Assembly (NCBI GenBank): GCA_947044365.1
Contig: OX345636.1
Span: 55,035,746-55,099,745 of the forward strand
Reading direction: 5' to 3'
DNA from: Petrosia ficiformis
Taxonomy: Eukaryota > Porifera > Demospongiae > Haplosclerida > Petrosiidae
Length of the DNA: 64,000 nucleotides
The first letter of the stretch is position 1. Each line of letters begins with the position of its first letter. The notes under the pieces were generated by a model, which saw nothing but the letters and a program-made list of their open reading frames with translations, had not been told where the DNA came from and made no database searches. The translations under genes were made by a program, and so were the position numbers. Positions 1-12,835 of the stretch are shown here, in pieces.

Positions 1-2314
1 TAACTTAAGGTGTCACAACAAGTCAGCTCCTTGACAAACTTTCTACGAGATTTGTAGAGCTTTAGATGAACTCCTGCCTGAATTTCCCTAACACTTCTCT
101 CGTATACATAGACATACGTTTCTTCTTTCAAGCCAGCAATCATGCGCAGTTTGTATGGTTTCAAGAACTTGTTAGCTGTCGTCTTTTTCTTTTACTTTGG
201 TGTCCATGCTTACTTACGTTGTCTCGTCGGGCGCGGTGATCGATCTTGTATCTTGGAGGTGCGGTCATTCTGCTGGCCAAGCACTTTCTAAAAATAGTAT
301 ATCCGCTAGCGAGACATTGCTGATACAAAATCTCGTTACAACGTGGGCAATTCACACTCCTTCCCTCTTACGTTTTTTCTATCATGGACTCCTGATACAA
401 TAAATATATATTATATATAAATATACAATAATAATAATATTAATGATCCTAAAACATAATAGTTAAAAAAGTAAAGATAAAAATAAAAATAAAATTTACC
501 AGGTTAAACTAATAAAATGGTTACTTTAACGATTTAGTTTTTGCGGTGTGGTTATTCCTGACCAGTGCCATGAATTGTGAGCAGAACAATGACAGTAAAT
601 TCTATTATTTATTAGAATTCCACAGTTTAGCTATGTTGAACAATTAGGCAGAGCCTGACAGCTAAAATTATAATATATAATTTCTATTGTATTCTGTTTA
701 CAATTACAGCATGTGTATTAATGCACTGCAAAAACAAGATTGTTGCAATAACTTATTGATTGATTATTATAGATGCAAGGATTTAAAGTTGCAGTGATAT
801 GTTGTTGATTCCATCATATTTACTTCAAGTCCTGTTTTGTTATCCTCCCATATACTATTACATGTTTCATATACCACTTCTAAACCTTTAACCGTGTATA
901 TGCTAATTTTATATTCCCTTTGATGTCAGATGCTCTAATGAGATATCTATTAGGTTTTAAACTGAGTTTTATTTAGTTATAGACACCCGGTTTGTATAGT
1001 GGAAACTGCTGACAAGTCTAATTTTTGTGTAGTGTCATTGTGGGTTTGAAATTCACTTTGTAAAGACTACAAATGTGGCCATAATTCATATGTGGTGACT
1101 CAACAGATTCAACTATGAATACGATTTAAATTTCTATGACTCAGCAAAATTAAATTATCTATGAATTATTATGGTTTATAATACTCATTCACCTATTTGT
1201 CGTGATTCATGCTATTTAGCATCCCTCAGGATCTATATAGCATGAATCCATCTAAATAGGTGTATAACCTATATTCAAACGACCATAATCACATGTGAAT
1301 GGTTTCGAAAGGTCAATGATTTCTTTTGCTCTCTCTTGATTGGTAATTGGTGTGGGTATGATGCATAATGTGCCTATTGTGTATAATTGCTCAAAGGAAG
1401 GTCACGCACAAAATTAACGGTTGAAATGACTTAGGCAAAAAAGTAAGGATATTTAACATCAGCTATGATCTACATCATGACTGTACTTACCAAGGACATA
1501 TTATAACAATTTTGTTATTGCAAAGGAGCAATTTAATATGGAACAATTATTTTAACAATACAGCTTATAAAATATATATTCAATAGTTAAGGAAGATGAA
1601 TTAATTAGAAATCACAAGTTCACATGCACATTCGCATGTCTTATGGAGGAAACATACCAATAGAATTCAACATTTGCAGTTTTGCAGCTCTTAAAGTTAA
1701 AAATGCTATCAAGGATTTTGACATTTTGTTGTTTTCGTAGACTGATGTAAGAGAATATGACTGTATGATACAACCATTAGAATCTCAAGAGTGAGGAATT
1801 CAATGTAAATTAAATTAACCTTGTGGTGTGTAGTATAAACAAACTAAACCCAAACAAACTGCAAAGTGACACCAAATGAGGTTTGATTAAATTAGCAATT
1901 CGCAAATAAGGGATTCTAATGACTTCATTAAATTAATGAGGAATAATGATCTAATATTGGACTGCAATCTGCCTTGTGTAGTTCCAGATAGCTTTAAAGA
2001 ATATAAGTAACTATGATTGTTTATTTGTTAAAGTCATAGCAATTGATGTAAACATTTTCATTAATGTTAACTACATCATTCAAAAATAGAAACTGGGGGA
2101 AAATAATTAATCCCTAATACCATTTTCAGTGTATAGCTGGTTTTGTGGTGTTGATATAGTACCTTTGAATCTTCTATATGATTGTGGTAATGAAATTGAA
2201 AGTAGTTTTTGATCCTTTAATCCAGCCAAGGCTTGTGCCTTTGTACAATGTATATAGAGTTATAAAGTCCATAAACAATTATTGTACTGTAGTATATCTT
2301 TAAACATTTTTCAG
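1..2314 (+). other. Intron 7 (or upstream flank) of convertase copy A
   Basis: No convertase exon is visible here. From about 780 the sequence matches intron 7 of copy B (from about 23640), and 1600-1960 matches intron 7 of copy C (about 49680-50060), so most of it is intron. The first 400 bases do not match either. They hold a short minus-strand ORF (355 down to 161) starting with a CPRC motif and ending near a donor-like gtaagt; I do not recognise it. A CACTGCAAAAAC MITE-type end is at 723. Exons 1-7 of copy A, if they exist, lie before the window. Confidence 0.6.
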
Positions 2315-3398
2315 GGACGCAATGGAAAAGGTTCTATATATGTGTGGGCTGCTGGTAATGGAGGACGATATTATGATTCTTGTGCAGCTGATGGATATGT
2401 CAATAGTATCTATACTATAGCAGTTGGATCAGCTGATCAGAATGGATATCAAGCTGACTATGATGAAGATTGTACTGCAAAAATGGCTGTTACATACAGT
2501 TATAACTCTGATACATTTCCATCTGTAGATGATAATTGGGACCCCTACAATCAAATTGTGAGTCAACAATTATCTCATTGTTATAACAAAATGAATGTTG
2601 CCTGCACAGAACCCATGGTACAATGAAAAGTACATTGAATTATTTAAACAAGATTATCATTGTTGATTATAGTATTCACTTGCTTTACTATTTACCATGC
2701 CACAGTTCCATAGTTTCTGTATATTCACATTCAGTTGTTAGGAGATGATTGACTACACACATGTGTATGTATAGTCTAATTAATCCTATTAATGTGCACA
2801 TCATTATATAATGTCTGCACATGACCTCATGAATGTGATCTTGTCACTAATGAACTTCAAATAATCCTGAGTACTGTTTCAAACCTTTCATACATCATTA
2901 CCTGCCTCATAAATAAGCACCTGCCAGGTCTAAACTGCCGTGTTGCTTCCATGAAAGACAGACTCAATGAAAGGAGACTATCAATGCCCGCCCACTCACT
3001 GAAAAGTGAAGGCTTGTCCAGACTTACCTGCTTAGAATACATGTTTGAGGACAACTCAGTTTGCTTGCTTATAAAGTTGTTTCTCTCCTTAAAGCTTTGC
3101 TGTCTCACTCACTTTAATATTTACAAATATGCACTTTTACAATAATATGGTCATGCTTGCTACTTCTGTCACAGACTAATGATTTATTCCTTACCTTCGT
3201 TCCATTGGGTGAGCCATAGTGAACACCAATTAATGTGCACATTACAGCACCTAAATATTTATTACAAAACATGAAAGTGAAAAGAAGTGCAGTTTGAAAG
3301 AGGCCTTCACCAGTAAAAGGAAAAAAAAGAGCAACTGAGAGTGCCAATCACTATCCATAGAGAGAGAGTGTGTGTGTGTGTGTGAGTGTGTGTGTGTG

Positions 3399-3469
<71 letters not shown>

Positions 3470-6400
3470 CAGAGAGAGAGAAATAACATGGTTCACTGAG
3501 TACACTAAATTGATCAGCCTTAATTACGCACTCCACCAATAAGTATCTAGGACATATGGCCTAATGCATCTGTTAGAAGTCTGCACTAAGCAGAGGCTTG
3601 TCCCTACATTTCCCTAGTACAATAATAATAATATATATATATTGAATTAAACTTGAGCAAGGAAAAGAAACTAATAATATTATATTAATGAGATATAATT
3701 ACATAGCATAGAAAACTAAAACAACAAATAAAAAATGATAACTAACAAATAAGAACTGACAACTGATAGGACTACACACTTGTGTGTATATATGTTGTGG
3801 TTTAGTCATTTCTATCAAATAGTCCCAGTTTGATGGGAACTCTTTTTTTTTTTAAGGAGGCAGTGTGGCTTAGTGGTTGGAGCTTGAGCCTCCTGTTCGA
3901 GTCTAGCTGCGGTCATGTTGTTTCCTGAAAAGGGAGAGTCTGTCTGTTTTTTCTGTGGACTTCATTGCTAATATAACACAGTTAGAAGGGTCTCTTCCTA
4001 ATTAGCTTCTCTGGTAATGAGGGATGACACCTCCTAGCTTAAAGGGTCCACTTTGGAATTTGTGATCAGTTCGGCAGTACGTGGGACTTACCACCCTGTG
4101 GAGTCTGACGGCCCTTTAGGTTGGGGATATAATAGAACTTCTGTTCCCCAAAACTGATAGGACTACGCTCTATATATATAAAAAAAAGAAATTATAGAAC
4201 AGATCGATCACACAATAAGTGAAAATCATATATATATATACATAACAAATGCTATATGCAATGCAGATCGTCATTAGTTCTTCTATCTGGTCTGGCTGTT
4301 TCTTTTCAGACATTCCAACAATTTCCCCGAGTTTTGATTTTCGAAAAAATAGCAAGCAAGGTAATTTTTTAAAGATAACACTTTGTAATATTCCTATTCT
4401 TTTCACGAGTTCGAGTATCTCCGCTCCACTTATTTAGGCACCATGAAATAATGATTACAAAGCTAACAGGCACATAATAATAGAGCAGACTAAAACAATG
4501 AAGCACCAAAGGGCGCTTATATTGGGGTGGTGCTTATATTAGAAATTATGCTGTAATACATGGATGGGTGGATGGATGAATGGATTCTCCATATATTTTG
4601 TTTAATGCTGTTTGTACAATTACTATGCATAATATTATAATTAAGTTATCAATGCACATCTATATAATTATAATGAAGTATTCCTATTATTACTTTGTGG
4701 TGTTCAACATTCATTAATCATGGTGACTTTCTCATGCCTGAAACACATGTGACACAAAAATACTTATATATATTATATTATATACATTAACTCCATGAAA
4801 AGCAATCATAGGTATGGCACTGTGGGCCATTATTATAATGATTATTATGTATTTTTTTGTTAATGTAATAGACAACTATTGATCTTAATGGTGGTTGTAC
4901 TGATGGATTTACTGGTACAAGTGCTTCTACACCTCTGGTCTCTGCTACAATTGCTTTGGCTCTTCAAGCAAAGTAAGAACTTTAAGTTAAATTAAAGATG
5001 TATGACAAAAGTGTTTTTGATATTTAATGTTGTTTTGACCTGCTTGCCATAAAAAGTAAGCCAGTTTTATTAAGTGTACCTAAAATGAATACTTATTCTT
5101 TGTTATGATGAGGCGTCCAAATGACAAATACACCTGGCATTACGAGACACCAGGTATACAATTTTGTGTTAGAGACCAAGACAAAAAGGAGGGTTCAGTT
5201 GTGATATTGTTGTACCAATAACAACATCCAAAAATTATGGAATTATGAACACAGCAATTTTAAATACATCAAAGAAAATCCTACTATGTGAAGATCAACA
5301 GAATGCTATTATGATAACATTCTGACGCCTGCAGCTTAGTTTTCAAAGATCCATTCTTTGTGATCAGTATTAGGAAGACAGCAAGTCCAAGCAAGGTGAG
5401 TATGAAGGCAACACCCACACTTTACTCACCAGCATAACTTTCACGCTTAAAAAGGCACAGACTTTTAAATCACATAGTTTCACAGTAGAGCTTCCAAGAA
5501 AGCCATATATAACAAAATCATGCTTCGTTAGTTGCAGGAAAGCAGCAAGGCAAATGTTTAATTCAGTAGCAACGTTCACACTTACTGCATTTTAGCTTTA
5601 TCACTTCACTGCCATTCTCGATAATTGTTGATGTAGACCTAAAATAACTTCATACATTTGTGCAGTGTGGTACCAAGAAAAACCACATCCTTGCTTTGTG
5701 AGTTTCTGCTGTTTTGTCAAAGTAAAACACAGTTCTAGGTCTTCAGGTCAGGATATCAGTTGTTTTAGACCCCTTGCTTCCCTCAGGTTCTAAATCAACT
5801 AATATCCCTATAAACTAGGCTTATAATGATTATTGCTGGACTAAAGGTCATTCAAGTTCACTTTGACCTGAAAATGCATATAACTTTAGTTAGTGACGTT
5901 CCCAGCCACAGCCACATCCACCGCCACTGCCACCATGTGGGATGCATCTGGTGACTTTCTAGCAATTTCTTGATTGTGCTGATATACAGAGAATCCAATA
6001 CATACCACTCAGATCCAAGTACACTGTAATTTATCATAATTATGATTAGATGTGTGACATATATTTGAAAATGTCAAGCCTTGCATGGTTGAAAATGTTG
6101 TTCGTTACTGATGGCTGCCATCCTTTATTATGTTGCAAATCCTATGAAAGTAGATACATATGACTAAGGCACAGGATGATTGTTTGGAAAGGTTTATGTC
6201 TGGGAAAGATGTGTTTGTTGACTTATCAACTTAGAACATAATATCATTAATAACTTGTTGTATGTGAATGTGGTAAATAATCACATCACATTCTGAGACA
6301 GCACGAGCAAGGCGTTACCAGATATTTCTCATGTGGTGCAGCTGGGGATGAAACCAACCTCCAATACATCATTTGCCTGAACCATTTTGTCTATGTAAAT

Positions 6401-8931
6401 GTTCAATCCATTGCTTTATTATTGAGTACTGTATAATCATATATTAACCTTACATTGAATTGTACACTATACTACATACAATGTGAACATGAGAATAGTT
6501 ATACTGATGGTTAACTTTGTGCTTAATATTTCTAGTTCAGATCTCACATGGAGAGATATTCAGTATTTAATAGTGTATACATCAGATACTACAAAACTGA
6601 AAGGAGGAGAATGGATAACTAATGGAGCAGGTCTTAAAGTGAGTTCTCAATTTGGATTTGGAGCTATTGATGCAGAGGCCATAGTTACCAGAGCTAAAAA
6701 CTGGACAAATGTTCCTACTCAGGATTATCAGTATGTGTATACTTCAAATACTGGGTAAGAATTTTTTCATGTTCATGTATATATATGTAACGAACTCAGT
6801 GGAAATTAAGTGAAATGTGTTTGCCTTATTCATGATCAAAACTAAAATAATTGCATGTTTGATAAATAATTATATACCATAATATTTAATAATTATGATT
6901 GTGAGGGAATTACAATATTAATGAGACATTTCTTCTCATTGACACTGCAAAAAAAAGGTTTTGTTTTACTTGAACGATTTCCGATAGTATTTCAGATAGT
7001 TGGGCTCCTGACTTTTCAGTATTCTTAGTTTCTAGTTCTTTCATACCTGCATATCATAGTTAACATGTGCTTCATTGCAAAATATTGAGCAAAATGCAAC
7101 ATAAGGAAGCACTCGTGGTGCAGAAACCTTACCCCAAGTGTGATTAAGATACAAGAATGATGCAAGATAATAATTCCAGACAATCCTTGACTGTAATAAA
7201 AATCATCATAATTATTATACTGAGGTTATAATTATTATAACTATAATTATGTGTGTATGTGCTGCAACTTACACTCCACTCCTACCAAGAGTATATATAA
7301 ACAATAGTGTGTAGAAAACAGTTTTGTGGTTTCAATCATGTGTGTGCATGTAATGAAATAGATGGAGCTATATAGAAAGTGATCGTTATGAGAGAAAGCA
7401 CTACAACAATAGAGCCATCTCTATGTTGTAGCAGTCACTACTTCACTTGTATTTGATGTCAAGCTTTGATTCTACAGTGATGGCCTTCAAACAAGATGAG
7501 TTGTGTTTCCATGTACTCTTTTGCTGCTGAAAGTCTTCTGAGAAATGAAATGAGAATTGGTGTTTTAAAATTTGTCATAACTTTATAACCAATAAGTTTT
7601 AGGAAAAAGCTAGCATGTCTTTTGTTTTGATTTGTGTATAATTTCAAGTCTGTCAGTAGCTCCATCGAAAACCCAATTTTGTCAGCTGTCCATGGGAATA
7701 AACATACACAAAACATGATGACAGTAACCCTCTGCTCCGTCTATGCATGCAAAGGTTAATATAATGAGCAAATATGGTTTTTGCTGTCTGAAATACTGGA
7801 GCAAAAATGATGGTATAATTTATAAATGATATATGGATGTGCAAATTACAGTCCACACCACAACTTTTGAAAGTTTAGTAAAGTACTTTGTGCTTTTGTG
7901 TACAAAACAGAATGATGAGTGCTTGTACTTACATTTGTAAGCCCTTTATGAAGTGTTTTGTCCCATGCCTTCTCAATAATAATCCTGCTCCTCATTTCAG
8001 GTCTAAAATCACTATTTCTTATATACCTAGTTGACAGATAGGCAGTCCTTTTGGTTGAAATAACTGTTTAGAGGGTTGTAAATTCTCAGCTATGACTAGT
8101 AACTAATACAGAACACTCATCACACATTAAAGTATAATTATTTTTGGTGTTATAGTCATATGACTGAACTGTTTTCTTTACTACAGATCCGCATATTCTC
8201 ATTATACTACTACACTATCAGTTACATCAAGTGATATTACGTCTCTTGAGCACATTGTACTAACCCTTACCCTTACTCTGGAAAACTATGGAACAGAATA
8301 TGATTATGATGACCTGTATGATTATATATATGACTATTATTATAACTATTATGACCGAAGTGAAGATAGTGAAGCTTTCAAAGACTTTCAGAATTTGAAG
8401 GAAGTTGCCAAAGGAAATACAGATCGTGATGTTTATGATTGGCTTGAAGATTCTCATCCTAAAAGAGGCGATATAAAAGTTGAGCTAGTATCTCCAAGTG
8501 GAACTAAATCTACTCTTCTTCCTTATCGTAAATATGATTTCATCAATGCTGAGGGTTATGATAATTGGCCTTTCATGTCTCTTCATTATTGGGGTGAAAA
8601 TCCCATTGGAACATGGACAATTCATGTATACTTTCAGTCTAGTTATGGATATGTTTCAGTTCATGTGAATTCATTTGAATTATATGGGACAAGTGTAGCT
8701 TCCACTACTTCACACTCATCTTCCACTTCATCTACATCTAGTAGTTCTACCTCTGATAGCAACGATAATATCATATTGCCGGTTGCAATTGGCGGAGCAG
8801 CATTGCTTCTAATTTCTATTGCCATCGCATGTTTTGTGATAGTCTTTGTTGTTCACAAGATTAGAAAGAATAACCGAAGATTACCACGCTACCAAATGAT
8901 GCCTGTAGGTAACAATGAAAATGAAACTTGA
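2315..8931 (+). CDS. Furin-like proprotein convertase, copy A (3' half, exons 8-11)
   Basis: This is the C-terminal half of a calcium-dependent subtilisin-family (S8B) processing protease. Exons by frame and GT-AG borders are 2315-2557, 4872-4972, 6536-6754 and 8187-8931. Exon 8 carries the oxyanion Asn in AAGNGG. Exon 9 has the nucleophile Ser in [11 protein letters not shown]. Exon 10 matches the end of the catalytic domain (LTWRDIQYL) and the start of the P domain. Exon 11 holds the rest of the P domain with an RGD, a Tyr/Asp-rich insertion, a Ser/Thr-rich stalk, one transmembrane helix and a short tail with YQMM. All four exons are open and in phase. The Asp and His exons are outside the window, so I cannot tell whether the gene is whole. 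Its stalk and its introns 7 and 8 resemble copy C more than the adjacent copy B. Confidence 0.88.
3360..3482. repeat. (TG)n-(AG)n microsatellite
   Basis: A compound dinucleotide tract, mainly TG then AG, in intron 8 of copy A. A shorter version is in the same place in copy C (51820-51905). Open frames through it are low-complexity artefacts. Copy B lacks the tract. Confidence 0.95.
3855..4150 (+). mobile_element. tRNA-derived SINE, copy in intron 8 of convertase A
   Basis: The 5' part looks like a tRNA-type RNA polymerase III promoter: an A-box-like TGGCTTAGTGGTTGG at 3866-3880 and a B-box-like TGTTCGAGTCTA at 3894-3905. An unrelated body of about 240 bases follows, without coding potential. 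A near-identical copy sits in intron 8 of convertase C, while copy B lacks it. It is not a functional tRNA: the body does not close into a cloverleaf with an acceptor stem. The 3' end is uncertain. Confidence 0.65.
4685..4840. repeat. Interspersed repeat R1 fragment (copy A intron 8)
   Basis: The motif pair CTTTGTGGTGTTCAACATTC and AGCAATCATAGGTATGGCAC recurs at 25612-25772 and 53665-53815 in the same intron of copies B and C. Longer relatives are at 26010-26395, 47268-47725 and 50131-50525. This is probably the remnant of one non-autonomous element family, present before the genes were duplicated. Confidence 0.55.
7100..7765. repeat. Interspersed repeat R2 (copy A intron 10)
   Basis: A roughly 650-bp sequence, recognisable by AAACAAGATGAGTTGTGTTT near its middle. 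It recurs at 18810-19420 (B intron 4), 28360-29005 (B intron 10) and 45600-46230 (C intron 4); a shortened relic is at 55950-56030 in C intron 10. Presence in two different introns shows dispersal, not only gene duplication. I see no long ORF or clear terminal repeat, so the class is unknown. Confidence 0.6.
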
Positions 8932-9213
8932 AACTAAAACCTATTTTATACACAATAATAATTAATGTAAGAGGCCAGATTTTTTTGCATATTATTGTTT
9001 TTTTACCTTTGTAAGGAGGTATAATACATTAATTATTAATATAATTTGTACATCTGATTGTCTTTTAGTTGCAGTGATGAATTTATTATTATAGTTATAA
9101 TTTTGTTCCTCCATTGTATGACTTTGATATCGTTTGTATAAAGTCTATAGACCATGCTGGTGTTCTTTCTTGGATAAAAATTAGTATTTCTCTCAAACAG
9201 AAATTTATATATA

Positions 9214-9219
9214 AATAAA
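9214..9219 (+). terminator. Putative poly(A) signal of convertase A
   Basis: AATAAA lies 283 bases after the stop codon, in sequence homologous between the 3' ends of copies A and C. In C the hexamer is changed to AATGAA (about 57427). Use of this site is inferred. Confidence 0.45.
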
Positions 9220-9380
9220 GGGATGTAGTTGGTTTTGCAAAATATTAATTATGTTACATTTTGTGATGCATGAACTTGCATTGTGATTAGTAAACAACAA
9301 GAAAAGATAATATTGCACTTAGGAAGTTATAAAAGTATGGGTGGAAATACTGTCCTATCCTATTATATCCATATATATAG

Positions 9381-9523
9381 GACTACATGCGAAAATCAGT
9401 CATATTTGATTTTCAATTTGTCTTATTGGGACTAGTCGCGGATCGGCTGAGAAACGATCAGTTGAACACAAACATTGAGTAAAACCTGAAAATCAAATAA
9501 AACTGATTTTCACTTGCATAGTC
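9381..9523. mobile_element. Short MITE with inverted ends
   Basis: The ends GACTACATGCGAAAATCAGT and ACTGATTTTCACTTGCATAGTC are near inverse complements, and the inner parts also pair (TTTGATTTTCA with TGAAAATCAAA). The element is about 143 bp and non-coding. A decayed relative lies downstream of copy C (about 57618-57768). Confidence 0.6.
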
Positions 9524-12102
9524 ACATATATATACACACCTCTAACTACCGTACTGTGCCTATATTGTATATTATTACACTGGATTACTGTACTGATCAT
9601 GCTATGCTGTACTATACTATAGTTTGATGTACATGTACTATACTGTAGTTTGATGTACATGTACTATACTCTACTATGCTTCACAATACTTTATTTTGAT
9701 ATTTAACTAACAAGTTAGTACTCACTGCAAATTGGCATCGCATATAATTATATACAGAGTTATGCAGGTATATCATTGATATGCTGACAAAATCTAATTA
9801 ATATTATGATATCAATGGATGCTGAGTATAATGTTTGAATGATATGAGGCTTTTATTGATATGTACATGTATATATATACCACTCCAGATTTACATGTAG
9901 ATGTATGTATATGTTCACAACAGACAGGTACATATATACAATATTGTTTTATGGTATGAATATACAATACATTATTATTGACTTAAAATTGTATCTTAAA
10001 AGTTCAGTGTTCTCAGAATATCAGCCTTTTCAGCAAGGGAAATGTCTCAGCTACCCCACCAGATTGCGAGGTGGGGTCACTGAATTCTTAAATTACGTGG
10101 GCAGTGCCCCCTTCGAACCTCCAGTAACAGACAGTGTCCCGTGACACACTCCTTTAAAATCTCCCCCATACTCAATATGTATGGTAAAAGGGTGGCTGAA
10201 AAACCATCAATGTTTTCAGCCATTTTCATGTACTTATCCCAGACACCAATTAAAAACATTTGTAATGCTAGGAACACACTCCAAACTGTGTAGGGGCAAA
10301 TGTCACATGTATGTGACATCAGTCCCCTAAAGGTTAACTGAATTAACTTAACGAAGGAAGAATTTGCTAAAATACTTGTACAATATTAGAATGTAGTGAA
10401 AATCTAGAACACAAGTACCGTATTGTCTTGTGATGTGTGCATGCTTATATGACGTGGTGAGGATAAACAAAGACTCATTATAGAGTCCATTCTTGGCATG
10501 TTGTATATATATAATTACTCAACACATCATATACATGTATCAATGGGCCATGTGTGAATGTGATGTTCTAAAACTACACTGACTTGAAAGTAGTACGTAG
10601 CACCTGTGCAAATTGGAATAAAATGCTTTATATTTTATAAAACATAGCGTATATATTAATGTAATGTAGTAGATGCATTTATGTCATTGTGACAATCTGC
10701 CATTTGTTGTCAGTTATCTACACTTTATTTGGTAGATATGAAAATTTAAAAATGGTCAAAACATGTACATATGCACACACTCAATAAACATGTCTAGAAT
10801 ATTTAGTGTATTGCTTATTTTACAATTGTCATTTCATCATTAGTACATAAAAGTACACAAATACACCAACTAACGCATTAATATGATTTGTGGTTTTCAA
10901 TTTATGTTAAAGACATACAAACTGCATTATACACACTACAATGATTAAATGACTGCAATGCTATTATAGAATGGCATTTAGTTATTGTACTTACTATCTT
11001 GTGCTGTTGTTGAAAGTGTTTGTGAATAGTAATTATAATGGCAGAGTTGTCCGAAGAGTTGTTAAAAGTTATAAAAAAAGTTTATGACATCCTTCACCTC
11101 CTCCTCTACTCCCTCCTTCTCCTCATTTACCTCCTTCTCTACTACCTCCTTTACCTCCTCTACCTTTTCTTTCTTCTTGATTCAACCACTTTAAGAAAAA
11201 GGTGTCCCTTTTTATGTCGCAGTCTCCACAAATCCAGAAGTGCCTGCAACATTTATAACAATGACAGTTTTCACATCTAGTGTGAAAATGTTCCTGTTCT
11301 GTTTTGTGTTTTTTTTTTGGTTTGACTGCTTTTTTCTTGCTGTAGTTCGCCCACCTTTTCTTAACCATTACAATTGATGATTGCGATAATTTACTTCACG
11401 TATGCGTATTATACCCGTTGCAATTAATGCGCACATGGTCGCGCCTTCTTTTTCTTTTAGCTCACTTTTATGGGACTAATCTATAAGCTTAACCAGTTCC
11501 AACGAGAGTGAAAGCTAGGTCCACAGATAGATGAAAGCTGGAAAGCTAATCTGCTAGTAAAAAGTGGGTGTTGCTCACGAGTGATTTATCGACTAAGCAC
11601 GAGCTCAAAACGAAACACTTCCTTGCAGAAATAGCTATACTGTGTCTATGAAAAGCTAGAGTTTAATTAAGACGCAAACTATTAAAATCATAATTGCGCA
11701 TGCGCAGCCACAATTTGTAATTATCGCAATATGTTTTTGCCAGATTATCGATAAATCAGCCCTAGTATGTATTATAGTTAAATTTTTCTACAGTACCAAC
11801 AAATAATTGCTATTATTATAAATATATAAAAGTTTTTTTACGTTCACCTTAACCTCAGCAAAAGATTTCATATCTTTACTTTGAACGACCATGCAAATAA
11901 TCTTTTCTCATATAATTATCTTTCCTGTTTGTTTTTCTGTGGTTAAGTTTCAATCCATTGTTTCATTACTGAGTTACCGTACATTCATGTATTGTTAATC
12001 TTACTACAGACTATATTGAATTTAAAGTCATCATATACTAATTTTGAGGTCATTGTGAATGTGAACAGACTTTGTAAATGCTGGTTCAATTGAATTACTT
12101 AC
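9524..12102. other. Intergenic region between convertase A and the Ig exon
   Basis: AT-rich DNA with short tandem copies of a TACTGTAGTTTGATGTACATG unit near 9615-9665. The part from about 11760 matches 40500-40830 upstream of copy C, so it belongs to the duplicated block. Apart from the Cys-rich ORF at 11123-11368, I see no gene. Confidence 0.6.
11123..11368 (-). CDS. Small basic Cys-rich ORF, unrecognised
   Basis: An 81-codon ATG-initiated frame. It has a lysine/arginine-rich start (KKRWANYSKKK), then a cluster of Cys and His (CENCHCYKCC, then WICGDC) that could bind zinc, and a Gly/Arg/Glu-rich end encoded by a GGAGGT-like simple repeat. I do not recognise the family. It could be a real small gene, an exon of a larger one or part of a transposon. 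No copy was seen elsewhere in the window. Confidence 0.25.
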   Translation of the reverse strand: MVKKRWANYSKKKAVKPKKKHKTEQEHFHTRCENCHCYKCCRHFWICGDCDIKRDTFFLKWLNQEERKGRGGKGGSREGGK

Positions 12103-12387
12103 TTCTAATAACAACAGCATTTTCTTCAGATAATGAAATAGTTTTTGAGTATGGTATTTGAATTCCAGCAACACAAGTGTAGTTACCAATATCATCAGCT
12201 CTTGAGGTTGTGAAGTTGAGTTCATTGACAACGAAAGCACCATTATTGACTACTTCATTATTATCAGTACATTCTACTCCATTATGTAACCAGAAGACTT
12301 TCAAATCAGCTATCACAATTACAGGTTTACTGGGCATACGAGATGAATAGAATTTATCATATTCAAATGAGACTGGAGAACTGGTTT
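12103..12387 (-). CDS. Isolated immunoglobulin-like domain exon
   Basis: A 95-codon open exon on the minus strand. It has a pyrimidine-rich tract and ttag acceptor upstream (near 12388-12440) and a gtaagt donor directly downstream (97-102 of the 12000s). The translation has the hallmarks of an Ig fold: a Trp in VFWLHNGVEC and the C-terminal D-x-G-x-Y-x-C motif in ADDIGNYTCVAG. No neighbouring exons of the same protein are recognisable, so it is either one exon of a gene whose other exons I cannot see or a duplicated orphan exon. A broken copy sits at the same distance upstream of convertase C. It lies divergently, about 450 bp upstream of copy B. Confidence 0.5.
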
Positions 12388-12835
12388 CTAAACCGTCCAG
12401 TTCAGCATTGAAACACAAGCAAAGAAAAAAAAAAGAGAAAAAGTGATACAGTATTTGAAATAATACATTACAAGATTATAGACTATAGGATAGTAGGAAT
12501 TTAACATTGGGATCAAAGCTCTCCTAGCTGGCTAGGTACCCCAGTGGTTGCACAGAAGAAAAGAGGTGTGGAGATTTTAACTTACTAAATCAGTTCTACT
12601 GGAATGCTGTTTGTATAATGCATGGTAGCATAAATTAGATAACACAGAAACTCTGTGTAAGAATTGATTTGGTACACCAGACCCTTCCACACTATGCATA
12701 GCACTTGTCAAGTGATGACGTTAGGCTGGAATCGCATTGCACTTTGGTGGTTTCATTAGTTTCCTGTTGTTACAATTTATGTATATATCAGGTGATACTC
12801 ACACTGGTTGATGTTCCGTATTCTCTCTGCAAAAG

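Noticed and set aside
3251..3539. Overlapping minus-strand frames rich in His/Thr and Leu/Ser
   Set aside because: They are translations of the TG/AG microsatellite.
3866..3910. tRNA gene
   Set aside because: Only A-box-like and B-box-like motifs are present; no acceptor stem or cloverleaf could be drawn. Called a SINE.
5112..5153. Possible small extra exon in intron 9, in phase between exon 9 and an alternative acceptor of exon 10
   Set aside because: The 41-base stretch in A has AG and GT borders and would stay in frame, but in B the acceptor is shifted and differences between copies are mainly amino-acid-changing. Intron similarity explains it better.
8470..8478. RGD in the P domain as an integrin-binding motif
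   Set aside because: RGD at this place is common to convertase P domains and is thought to serve folding; no special role can be claimed.
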